A DNA stretch of 26,668 nt from contig CAYUNE010000039.1 in NCBI GenBank assembly GCA_964446115.1, positions 1-26,668 on the forward strand, in the 5' to 3' direction. Shown one piece after another: positions 6,951 to 14,372 of the stretch. The first letter of the stretch is position 1. Every line of letters starts with the position of its first letter. The notes beneath the pieces are model-generated. The model was not told the DNA's origin, ran no database searches, and saw only the letters and a list, made by a program, of their open reading frames with translations. Position numbers and translations under genes: made by a program. The stretch comes from CAYUNE01 sp964446115. Its GTDB lineage: Bacteria > Desulfobacterota > Desulfobulbia > Desulfobulbales > Desulfobulbaceae.

Positions 6951-7794
6951 TCTCCCCCCGAGAATCCGGACGACAAACCGCAATCCCTACCTGCCGCGAC
7001 AGGCGGTTATCCGAGAAATCATCCATGAAAACGAGCTGGTCAACACCTACATCCTCTCCTTCGAGGATGAACTCTATGACCATGGATTCACTTACAAACC
7101 CGGCCAGTTCATGATGGTCTCGGTTCCCCACGGGGGCGAGGCGCCCATCTCCTTTTCCTCCAGCCCGGACAAAAGGGACGGCTTCGCCCTCACCATCCGT
7201 CGCTCCGGGTCCCTGACCAACGCGGTCCACGCCCTTGGAACCGGGGATATCATCGGGCTGCGCGGCCCCTACGGCAACGGTTTTCCCATGGAGCGGCTGC
7301 GCGGCAAGAACCTGCTCTTCGTGGCCGGTGGTATCGGTATGGCGCCCCTGCGCGGAGTGATCGAATATTGCCTTCAACACCGGGAAGCGTACGGCTCGCT
7401 CACCATCCTCTACGGCAGCAAAAGCCCGGCGGAGTTCAGTTTCACCCGGGACTTCGACCGTTGGGAGCAAGCCGGCTGTTGCCTGCGCCTCACCGTGGAT
7501 GCGGGTGACGGGAAGTGGCGGGGACGGGTCGGCCTGGTAACCGCTCTGCTGCCTGAAAATGAGGCAACGGCTGGCGATGCGGCCCTTGTCTGCGGCCCGG
7601 GCATCATGATCCGCTTTGTCATCGAAGGATTGGAATCCCGCGGTTATACGCCGGAAAATATCATCACCACCCTGGAACGGCATATGAAATGCGGCATCGG
7701 CGTCTGCGGCCACTGCCATTTCCAGGGCAAACTCATCTGCACCGACGGACCGGTCTTCAGCAGGGATCAACTATCGGACCTGACAAATCTATGA
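6940..7794 (+). CDS. FAD/NAD(P)-binding [2Fe-2S] reductase subunit (HydG/AsrB/PyrK-like)
   Basis: A 284-residue ferredoxin-NADP reductase-fold protein. FAD is expected at YKPGQFMMVSVPHGGEAPISFSS (RxYS-type motif replaced by PISFSS, as in the HydG/AsrB branch). NAD(P) is expected at LFVAGGIGMAPLRGVI and the CGPGIMIRFV segment. The C-terminus carries a [2Fe-2S] site: C251-x4-C256-x2-C259-x7-C267. The family couples iron-sulfur electron carriers to NAD(P). With the two preceding genes it would make a three-subunit soluble formate:NAD(P)+ oxidoreductase; ferredoxin as an alternative partner cannot be excluded. GGAGG lies nine bases before the ATG at 6940. Upstream in-frame codons fall inside the previous gene and lack family similarity, so this start is preferred. 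Confidence 0.9.
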   Translation: MRDNLPPRIRTTNRNPYLPRQAVIREIIHENELVNTYILSFEDELYDHGFTYKPGQFMMVSVPHGGEAPISFSSSPDKRDGFALTIRRSGSLTNAVHALGTGDIIGLRGPYGNGFPMERLRGKNLLFVAGGIGMAPLRGVIEYCLQHREAYGSLTILYGSKSPAEFSFTRDFDRWEQAGCCLRLTVDAGDGKWRGRVGLVTALLPENEATAGDAALVCGPGIMIRFVIEGLESRGYTPENIITTLERHMKCGIGVCGHCHFQGKLICTDGPVFSRDQLSDLTNL

Positions 7795-9752
7795 CCGAAC
7801 CACTCCTTTATACGGTCCGTTTTCTGCCGGCGGACAGGACAGTCAGGGTAGCCGGCGGCACCACGGTAATCCGCGCCGCCCGCCGGGCCGGTCTGCATAT
7901 CAACGCCTCCTGCGGCGGTTCCGGAGTGTGCGGCACCTGTCGCATTCGCATCGAGGCGGGGGAGGTGGAAGGCGGGATCAGCGAAAAACTCCCGCCGGAG
8001 GACATAGAAAAAAATATCCGCCAGGCCTGCACATCCGTGATCCATGCGGACATCACGGTACGGATCATCGACGCTGCCGGGCTGCGGAGCGGTCAGCTCG
8101 GTGTGGAGGTGCCCCGGCGCCACCGGGCCGCTGTCTACATTCAGGACATAGACGAGCTGAAAGAGGAGGGGATTTTCATTCCGCCGGTGGAAAAATTTCT
8201 GCTGGAACTTCCCCGCCCCACCCACCAGGATCATCAGGCCGATGCCGGACGGGTGATCCGCTCCATGAAAGACCAGTACAACGAGCGTCATATCCATGCC
8301 GGTCTCAATGTGCTGCGCGAGATGCGGGCCGCCCTGCGCGACGAGGACTTTCGCGTCACCGTTACCCTGGCCCGGCCGGTGAACAAGGAGTCCCGTTCCC
8401 GGATGACCCATATCCAGCCGGGCGACTGGTCGCGACGCAACTTCGGTCTGGCCGTGGACATCGGCACCACAACGGTCTACGGACAGCTCATCGACAAACA
8501 CACCGGCGCCATCCCGGCCGAAGGAGGCGGCTACAACAGACAGATCAGTTACGGTGAGGATGTGATCTCACGGATGATCCACGCCGAACAACCCGAAGGC
8601 CTGGAAACCATGCAACGGCTGGTGCGGGAGAGCATCAACTCCATCATCGACCGTCTGCTGAAAAATGCCCGGGTGGGCCGCGACGAAATCAGCTCCGTCA
8701 CCATGGCCGGCAACACGGCCATGACCCACCTGCTCCTCAGGCTGGAACCCCATAATATCCGCCGCGCCCCCTATGTGCCGGTTTCCACTTTTTTCCCGCC
8801 GATCCGCGCCATTGATCTGGGCCTGCATCTTGCCGACCATGCCATAGCTCTGATGTATCCCGCGGTCTCCAGCTATGTGGGCGGGGATATCGTTGCCGGT
8901 GTCATGGGCTCGGGTATGTACCGCACCGACAAACTGACCCTTTATATCGACATCGGCACCAATGCGGAAATCGTCATCGGGAACCGGGATTGGCTGGCAT
9001 GTGCCGCCTGTTCGGCAGGGCCCGCCTTTGAAGGCGGCGGTATTCTGCACGGCATGCGGGCGGCGGCAGGCGCCATCGAGGATTTCAGTATCGACCCCTC
9101 CAGCCTTGAGCCCATGAGCATCACCATCGATTCCAAACCGGCGCTGGGGATCTGCGGCTCCGGGCTCCTGATCATGATCGGCGAACTCTTCGAGGCGGGA
9201 ATCATCGATCAACGCGGCAGATTCGACCGCGATCTGCAGAGCAACCGGCTGCGGCCGGGGCGCAGCGGCTACGAGTATGTAGTGGTGTGGGGGAAAGATT
9301 CCGGTATCGACCAGGATATCGTTCTCACCGAAGTGGATATCGACAACTTCATCCGCGCCAAGGGGGCCATCTATGCCGGTGTCCACACCCTGCTCACCGA
9401 GGTGGGGCTGAGTGTCTCCGACCTGGAACGGGTTATTCTGGCCGGTGGGTTCGGTTCCTACATCGACCTTGACAGCGCCATGACCGTGGGCCTGCTGCCG
9501 GAACTTGATCCGGAAAAAATTATTTACGTGGGGAACGGTTCACTCATGGGCTGCCGAATGAGCGAACTCAGCAATCATATCAGACGCGACGTGGTCGCCA
9601 CCATCAACCGTATGACCAGCTTCGAACTCTCCGAAGTGCTCTCCTACAAGGACCGCTATGTCGCCTCCCTCTTCCTGCCCCATACCGATACGACTCTCTT
9701 TCCCGGGGTACGGCAACGCAGGCGGGCCCGCCTGAAAACCTCTGGTACTTGA
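7791..9752 (+). CDS. RACE/DUF4445 ferredoxin-ATPase (reductive activator of corrinoid enzymes)
   Basis: A 653-residue protein. Residues 1-~95 are a [2Fe-2S] ferredoxin domain (C41, C47, C50, C80). A linker domain runs to ~215, and residues ~220-630 are the ASKHA-type ATPase (DUF4445), with FGLAVDIGTTTVYGQL, VTMAGNTAMTHLLL, LYIDIGTNAEIV, GGGILHGMRAAAGAI, GICGSGLL and VILAGGFGSYID. Known members use ATP hydrolysis to reduce the inactive Co(II) form of corrinoid proteins to Co(I), for example the corrinoid iron-sulfur protein of the acetyl-CoA pathway or methyltransferase partners. No corrinoid protein lies in this window. ATG overlaps the upstream stop (ATGA), so it is co-translated with the formate dehydrogenase subunits, and it is the last gene of the operon. 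Which protein it activates is inference only. Confidence 0.85.
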   Translation: MTEPLLYTVRFLPADRTVRVAGGTTVIRAARRAGLHINASCGGSGVCGTCRIRIEAGEVEGGISEKLPPEDIEKNIRQACTSVIHADITVRIIDAAGLRSGQLGVEVPRRHRAAVYIQDIDELKEEGIFIPPVEKFLLELPRPTHQDHQADAGRVIRSMKDQYNERHIHAGLNVLREMRAALRDEDFRVTVTLARPVNKESRSRMTHIQPGDWSRRNFGLAVDIGTTTVYGQLIDKHTGAIPAEGGGYNRQISYGEDVISRMIHAEQPEGLETMQRLVRESINSIIDRLLKNARVGRDEISSVTMAGNTAMTHLLLRLEPHNIRRAPYVPVSTFFPPIRAIDLGLHLADHAIALMYPAVSSYVGGDIVAGVMGSGMYRTDKLTLYIDIGTNAEIVIGNRDWLACAACSAGPAFEGGGILHGMRAAAGAIEDFSIDPSSLEPMSITIDSKPALGICGSGLLIMIGELFEAGIIDQRGRFDRDLQSNRLRPGRSGYEYVVVWGKDSGIDQDIVLTEVDIDNFIRAKGAIYAGVHTLLTEVGLSVSDLERVILAGGFGSYIDLDSAMTVGLLPELDPEKIIYVGNGSLMGCRMSELSNHIRRDVVATINRMTSFELSEVLSYKDRYVASLFLPHTDTTLFPGVRQRRRARLKTSGT

Positions 9753-9783
9753 TCACAGACTGAAAAACAGCGCCGCTCCGCTC

Positions 9784-10278
9784 TCAAGGGGTGAAAAAGA
9801 ACATCATGCCGATGGAGAGGCCGGCGGCGAGCAGAAAGAAGAAAACAAAATAGCGCCGTTTCGAGGTGGTTTTGCGCATACCGCGAAGCTGCTCGAAGTA
9901 GAGATCCACATCCTTTTCAGATAATCGACCTGCTGCGCCGGCGGAAAAAGAGACCGGCGCGGGTCGGTTTCCGCCGGTCGGGACGGTGTTGAAAAGAGCC
10001 CGCTGGATACCGTTACCACGCCTGCTTTTTCCGGCGGAAAGGGCTGAAACAACGCGTTGGCGGAGATCTTCGGGCAGCTCGGCCAGGCGGACGGCATCTC
10101 CTTCTCCCGGGCTTGCTCCCGTGGAGAGAGCCGCTTTGGCCCGGGGGGATCTTTTTCCCCGGTCAACGGCCCGCGGGCCCGATGTTTGCTTATCGCCGCC
10201 GGTGGAAGCTCCGCAGTAAAAGCAGTTGAGTGGTGAATTTTTCCTGTTGATGGTATGTCCGCACTGTGCACACTGCAT
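9784..10278 (-). CDS. Zinc-ribbon protein with C-terminal membrane anchor, unknown function
   Basis: A 164-residue protein. The N-terminus has a zinc-ribbon: CAQC (residues 3-6), 13 residues, then CFYC (residues ~19-22). A low-complexity basic linker and a region with LPEDLRQRVVSALSAGKSR follow. The C-terminus, RRYFVFFFLLAAGLSIGMMFFF, is a transmembrane segment very close to the end. The layout suggests a tail-anchored protein with a cytoplasmic zinc domain. AGGGA lies eight bases before the ATG. It converges on the RACE gene with 31 bp between and no evident terminator. No family is recognised beyond the generic zinc-ribbon. Confidence 0.75.
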   Translation of the reverse strand: MQCAQCGHTINRKNSPLNCFYCGASTGGDKQTSGPRAVDRGKRSPRAKAALSTGASPGEGDAVRLAELPEDLRQRVVSALSAGKSRRGNGIQRALFNTVPTGGNRPAPVSFSAGAAGRLSEKDVDLYFEQLRGMRKTTSKRRYFVFFFLLAAGLSIGMMFFFTP

Positions 10279-10542
10279 GAAAACGTCCCTGTAGAATTCC
10301 TGTCCCTGGTGATTTTCCTCCCCCTCTCCTCCAATCCCGGTTATATATTGATCGGGAACAGTCCGGAGAAGTTCTCTTATCTCTTATCGAGCTGATCGCG
10401 CCTTTTCTTAACAGCCGGAAAGGGCAGAGCGCGCCTCGGGCGGGATTCCGCCACGGCTATGCTCCGGAAAACCGTCTGAAATTTTGAAAATATACCATGA
10501 GAAAAAAGGGGATTTCTCCTCGGATCCCCGGAGACAATCACC
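10279..10542. other. Divergent intergenic region with possible RBS-sequestering pseudoknot
   Basis: A 264-bp gap between the divergent zinc-ribbon and Usp genes. It should hold both promoters, but I see no strong -35/-10 pair. Near its right end GGGGAT (10508-10513) pairs with ATCCCC (10524-10529). The loop holds TCTCC (10515-10519), which can pair with GGAGA (10530-10534), the probable Shine-Dalgarno for the ATG at 10543. The two stems are adjacent, as in an H-type pseudoknot. Confidence 0.35.
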
Positions 10543-11403
10543 ATGTCCAACGTTGACCGGTTTGAATCCATCTTCCGGGCCGCCATCAAGGAACGGCTGG
10601 AATATCGGTTGATCCCCATCAACCGGGTTCTTCTGATTACCGATCTGCCGACGGCGGCGGCGGAAAGATTTAAGCGGGAGATCCAGCGATTTCTCGCGGT
10701 GCTCGGCCCTCCGGAGCAACGTGAATGTACCCTGGTGACCGGCGACCGCTTCCGCACCACCGGTGATCTCCTCAACCTGGTGAATGGGCATGATGCGGAT
10801 CTCATCCTCACCTACCGCAACCTGCATTCGCGGGCCTGGCGCTTTCCCCACTCCCTGGGCGCTCACCTCGATGTCCTCATCCAGCTGACCGACCCGCCGG
10901 TGCTCATTCTGCCCCATCCCGAGGCCGGATATGTCGCGGGACATGCCATGCGCGACACCATGGAGGTGATGGTGGTCACCGATCTGGTGGCCATCAACCA
11001 TGACCTCATCAACTATGCCGTGCGGTTGACCCGTCCCGGTGGCAGGCTCTATCTCAGCCATGTGGAAAACGAATATATCTTCGAACGCTACATGGACGCC
11101 ATTTCCAAAATCGACATCATCGACACGGAAACGGCCCGTACCAGGCTGGCGGAGCAGTTGCTGCGGGAACCGGAGGAGTACTTTCTCTCCTGCCGGGAAA
11201 TCCTGCTCTCCCACGGTATCTCGCTGGAAATCAGCTCCATGGTGCAGTTCGGCAATGCCCTGCGGGAGTACAAGCGACAGATCGACTCACTGCAGCTCGA
11301 CCTCCTGGTCATGCACGCCCGGGATGAAAACCAGCAGGCCATGAATTCCGTTTCCTATCCCCTGGCCGTGGAACTGCGGCAAATCCCGCTTCTGGTGGTG
11401 TAG
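10543..11403 (+). CDS. Tandem universal stress protein (UspA-like)
   Basis: A 286-residue cytoplasmic protein with two weakly conserved Usp-like alpha/beta repeats. The first (~25-125) has VLLITDLP, DADLILTYRNL and PPVLILPHPE. The second (~140-286) has MEVMVVTDL, GRLYLSHVENEYIFERYMD, LLSHGISLEISSMVQFGNALREYKRQIDSLQLDLLVMHARDENQQAMNSVSYPLAVELRQIPLLVV, which matches the Usp C-terminal pattern (D-L-L-V-M..., S...PL..E...IPLLVV). The glycine-rich ATP loop of classical UspA is not obvious, so nucleotide binding is uncertain. The stop is 4 bp before an ion transporter, and Usp domains often regulate neighbouring transporters, so control of that carrier is plausible. A possible regulatory RNA structure covers its ribosome-binding site. 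Confidence 0.75.
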   Translation: MSNVDRFESIFRAAIKERLEYRLIPINRVLLITDLPTAAAERFKREIQRFLAVLGPPEQRECTLVTGDRFRTTGDLLNLVNGHDADLILTYRNLHSRAWRFPHSLGAHLDVLIQLTDPPVLILPHPEAGYVAGHAMRDTMEVMVVTDLVAINHDLINYAVRLTRPGGRLYLSHVENEYIFERYMDAISKIDIIDTETARTRLAEQLLREPEEYFLSCREILLSHGISLEISSMVQFGNALREYKRQIDSLQLDLLVMHARDENQQAMNSVSYPLAVELRQIPLLVV

Positions 11404-11407
11404 ATCC

Positions 11408-12781
11408 ATGGAACAGACGACCCATCTCAGCCAGGGACTCACCTGGCTCTTTGCCGGACTCCTCACCCTGATGATCTGCACCCTGGCCCTGGAGGAAAAA
11501 CTCCATGCCAAAAAGTCGATCATCGTCGGCACATTCGCCATCATCTGTCTGCTGCTGGGTTCCTGGCTGGGTATTATCCCCTTTGGCGACATTACTCTGC
11601 CCGGCGGCCATAAACTCCACATGCCGGTCTATATCGAGGCCGTGGACTGGGAGGTGATCGCCATTATCATCGGCTCCAGCCTCTTTGTGGACGTCACCAG
11701 CCGCTCAGGCCTCTTCAGCTGGGTGGCTATCCGCCTGACCAAGATGTCAAGCGGAATTCCCCTGAAGCTGCTCTGGTATTACGGCTTGATGACCGTACTC
11801 TTTTCCGCGGTACTCAACAACGTCACCGCCATGATCATAGTCGGTTCCCTCACCGGGGTCTCCCTCAGTCGGCTTAATCGTACGGACAAACTGCTGGGGT
11901 TTCTGCTCATCGAGGGATTGCTCACCAATGTGGGAGGACTGCTGACTCTGATCAGCTCGGTACCCAACATCATTGTCGGCAATACCGCAGGCATCAGCTT
12001 TGTCGGGTTTTTCCTCAAGGCGGGCCCCTACGTTCTGGTCGCCACCGTGGCCACCCTGCTCCTGGGAGCACGACTCTTCGACATTACCGGTATCAATCAA
12101 CCGGCGGCACGGGCACGGGCCCTGGAGCTGGTTCGGGGATTTGATGAAAACGACTCCATCCAGAGCCGCGGTTTCTTTCTCTTTGCCGCCGTGATCCTGG
12201 TGATTTTCATCGGCATGATCGCCACCACCTCGATCACCCCGGTTATCAAGGATCTCGGCCTTGGATTTGTGGCCATGAGTTTTGCCATCATCGCCCTTTT
12301 GCGTTTCAAGCACGAGGTGGATCCCTTCTACCGGGCCATCGACTGGGACCTGATCCTCTTCTTCATCTTTCTCTTCGTCATTATCAATGTCATGGAACAT
12401 GCCCGGGTGCTGGAACTCATCGGCCGGGGCGTGGGATTGCTCATCGGTAACGGCAACGACGGCAGAGGCGGCGTTTCCCTGCTGGCGGCCTCGGCCCTGT
12501 TCAGCTCGGTAACCGACAATATTCCCCTTTCGGCCATGCTGGCCAAGATCCTCGCCGCCCGTGGCGTGGACGGAGATTCATCCCTCTGGTGGTCGGTAAT
12601 TTTCGGCGCCAATCTGGGCGGGAATATCACTCCCATTGGTTCGGCCTCCACCCTGGTGGCGGTAACCATCATCCACAGATACAAGATCCGGCTTTCCTTT
12701 GCCGGTTTCATCGGCAAGGCCCTGCCCTTCGCCCTGCTGCAGATCATCCTGGCCGTGGTCTACCTGTTGCTGATCCCCTGA
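11408..12781 (+). CDS. ArsB/NhaD/SLC13-type ion transporter
   Basis: A 457-residue integral inner-membrane protein with about 11-12 hydrophobic segments. The ion-transporter superfamily signatures are present in both halves: SAVLNNVTAMIIVGSLT with ISSVPNIIVGNTAGISFVGFF in the first, and SSVTDNIPLSAMLAKIL with GANLGGNITPIGSASTLVAVTI in the second. The TDNIPL and GGNxTPIGSA motifs resemble NhaD and P-protein/CitMHS members, so a Na+/H+ antiporter or an anion carrier are both possible; the substrate cannot be read from sequence. A hydrophilic loop near residues 230-255 separates the halves. It follows the Usp gene by 4 bp with no clear Shine-Dalgarno, indicating translational coupling. Confidence 0.85.
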   Translation: MEQTTHLSQGLTWLFAGLLTLMICTLALEEKLHAKKSIIVGTFAIICLLLGSWLGIIPFGDITLPGGHKLHMPVYIEAVDWEVIAIIIGSSLFVDVTSRSGLFSWVAIRLTKMSSGIPLKLLWYYGLMTVLFSAVLNNVTAMIIVGSLTGVSLSRLNRTDKLLGFLLIEGLLTNVGGLLTLISSVPNIIVGNTAGISFVGFFLKAGPYVLVATVATLLLGARLFDITGINQPAARARALELVRGFDENDSIQSRGFFLFAAVILVIFIGMIATTSITPVIKDLGLGFVAMSFAIIALLRFKHEVDPFYRAIDWDLILFFIFLFVIINVMEHARVLELIGRGVGLLIGNGNDGRGGVSLLAASALFSSVTDNIPLSAMLAKILAARGVDGDSSLWWSVIFGANLGGNITPIGSASTLVAVTIIHRYKIRLSFAGFIGKALPFALLQIILAVVYLLLIP

Positions 12782-12816
12782 TCCATGAACCGGACGGCAC
12801 CATCCCTGAGGTGTAA

Positions 12817-13560
12817 ATGATGAAACCTTTGACAAAACGGGTTGTTCTGTTCTATCTGATCGCTCTGCACCTGGTCACGGCGCTGCTGTTGGTACAGGGG
12901 GACACCATCTCCCGGGCGGGACGGAAACTCGGCCTCTCCGTCCGGCAGCAGGAAATCACCGATCACTACCGGCTGATGGTCGCCTTTCACACCAGGGTGG
13001 ATGGTAATGTGCCCGACGGCGCGGTGATCTTCATCGGCGACAGCCTGGTTCAGGGCCTTGCCGTCTCCGCCGTCGCCTCGCCGGCGGTTAATTTCGGTAT
13101 CGGTCGGGATACCACGGTGGGAGTGTTGCGGCGGATTCCACTCTATTCATCCATTGCCAGGGCCGGACTTGTGGTTGTTGCCGTCGGTCTCAACGACATG
13201 CGATTTCGTTCCAACCGGGAGATTCTTGCCAACCTGCGGGCCGTGGACAGGCTTATTCCCCGACGGGTTCCGGTGCTTTTCAGCGGAATCCTGCCCATCG
13301 ACGAAGGCATATGCGCCCGGGAGGGTAAGAGAAGTATGCAGCGCATCGGCGAGCTGAACACCCGGCTCAAGGTCTGGACGGAAACAGTCGACAACCGGTA
13401 CTTTGTCGATGCCGGACAGGATCTGCTGGACGCCCGGGGACTTCTGGCCGCCCGCTTCCATATCGGTGACGGCGTCCATCTCAACAGCCGGGGCAACGAA
13501 ATCTGGATCCATGTTCTCAAAGAACAGGTCGCAAGACTCCGGCGTAAAAAAGAAAAATAA
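12817..13560 (+). CDS. SGNH/GDSL hydrolase, membrane-anchored
   Basis: A 247-residue protein with an N-terminal membrane segment (VVLFYLIALHLVTALLLV, residues ~9-26) that probably places it outside the inner membrane. SGNH blocks are in order: block I IFIGDSLVQG with the nucleophile Ser (~75), block II Gly in NFGIGRDT, block III GLNDM with the oxyanion Asn, and block V DGVHLN with catalytic Asp and His near residue 220. The family deacylates or deesterifies lipids, acyl groups or polysaccharides; the substrate here is unknown. TGAGGTG lies four bases before the ATG. The gene follows the transporter by 35 bp and precedes the TauE gene by 18 bp, so it is probably in the same transcript. Confidence 0.85.
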   Translation: MMKPLTKRVVLFYLIALHLVTALLLVQGDTISRAGRKLGLSVRQQEITDHYRLMVAFHTRVDGNVPDGAVIFIGDSLVQGLAVSAVASPAVNFGIGRDTTVGVLRRIPLYSSIARAGLVVVAVGLNDMRFRSNREILANLRAVDRLIPRRVPVLFSGILPIDEGICAREGKRSMQRIGELNTRLKVWTETVDNRYFVDAGQDLLDARGLLAARFHIGDGVHLNSRGNEIWIHVLKEQVARLRRKKEK

Positions 13561-13578
13561 ATCGGTCACCCTTTCTTC

Positions 13579-14280
13579 ATGCTTGGCGCAGCCCTCATCT
13601 TTCTTGGCGCCGGATTCGTTCAGGGATTGACGGGATTCGGTTCGGCCCTCGTGGCCATGCCGCTTCTTGCCTTTCTCATGAATGTGAAAACCGCCGTCCC
13701 CCTCTGCATGCTCAACGGTCTGGTGATTACCGGCTATCTCTCCTGGCGGCTGCGCTCCCATATGCAAAGCCGGCGCATCGTCCCGCTGATCATCGGCTCG
13801 TTGCCCGGAGTGGCGACTGGTGCGCTGCTGTTGGTCCGGGTTGATGCCGATATCATCCGTCGTCTCATTGCCGCCTTGCTGATCTTTTACAGCATTTACA
13901 GCCTGTTGATCAGACCCCGCGCCCTGGACCCGGGTCCGGCCTGGGCCTATGTGGCCGGATTTCTGACCGGAGCCATCGGCGCAGCCCTTTCCGCCGGCGG
14001 GCCACCGGCCATCATCTACACCTCGCTGACCAGTTGGAGCAAGGAAGAGATCAAGGCGACCCTGACCGGATTCTTCGTGGTCAACGGGGTAGTGACAGCC
14101 GTGGTTCACGCCGTCGGCGGCCTGACCACCGCCGAGGTATTGGGGTATTTCTGGGTTACGGCACCGGCGGTCTTTTGCGGCACCGTCCTCGGCTCCCTGA
14201 CGACCGGTTTCATCTCCCGGGAGCTGTACATCCGGCTGATTTTGGGGTTTCTTCTGCTGATGGGGGTGATGATGCTGTAA
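13579..14280 (+). CDS. TauE/SafE family anion exporter
   Basis: A 233-residue membrane protein of the TauE/SafE (DUF81) family, close to the usual ~250 residues, with about seven hydrophobic segments. The family N-terminal motif GFVQGLTGFGSALVAMPLL and the internal repeat counterpart GFLTGAIGAALSAGGPPAIIY are both clear, the two halves of the inverted repeat. Members export sulfite, sulfoacetate or related C2-sulfonates and other small anions. In a sulfur-metabolising organism sulfite or sulfonate is a reasonable guess, not shown. No clear ribosome-binding site precedes ATG 13579; the start is chosen because the first transmembrane motif begins at once. It ends the plus-strand group and converges on the BY-kinase gene. 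Confidence 0.88.
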   Translation: MLGAALIFLGAGFVQGLTGFGSALVAMPLLAFLMNVKTAVPLCMLNGLVITGYLSWRLRSHMQSRRIVPLIIGSLPGVATGALLLVRVDADIIRRLIAALLIFYSIYSLLIRPRALDPGPAWAYVAGFLTGAIGAALSAGGPPAIIYTSLTSWSKEEIKATLTGFFVVNGVVTAVVHAVGGLTTAEVLGYFWVTAPAVFCGTVLGSLTTGFISRELYIRLILGFLLLMGVMML

Positions 14281-14284
14281 GAGA

Positions 14285-14299
14285 GTAATTGATCACAGC
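14285..14299 (+). repeat. Dispersed 15-bp repeat, copy 1
   Basis: GTAATTGATCACAGC, one of four related copies in the window (consensus GTAAYYGRTCACRGS). It lies just downstream of the TauE stop. Two copies are in this gap and two are in the gap at the right end of the window; none of the four is inside a gene. Confidence 0.5.
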
Positions 14300-14331
14300 C
14301 GACTGGTACATTATACCGCCGGGTTGTAGGC

Positions 14332-14346
14332 CCTGTGACCAGTTAC
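14332..14346 (-). repeat. Dispersed 15-bp repeat, copy 2 (inverted)
   Basis: On the minus strand it reads GTAACTGGTCACAGG, differing from copy 4 (26580-26594) at one position. It is inverted relative to copy 1, so the two face each other across about 32 bp. Confidence 0.5.
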
Positions 14347-14347
14347 C

Positions 14348-14361
14348 TGTAATCGATTACA
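14348..14361. terminator. Perfect 14-bp palindrome between convergent genes
   Basis: TGTAATCGATTACA reads the same on both strands. It lies between the convergent TauE and BY-kinase genes, 11 bp from the latter's stop. It could be a protein-binding dyad. A terminator role is possible from its position, but there is no GC-rich stem or T-tract, so the assignment is weak. Confidence 0.25.
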
Positions 14362-14372
14362 AGTCGGGGATG

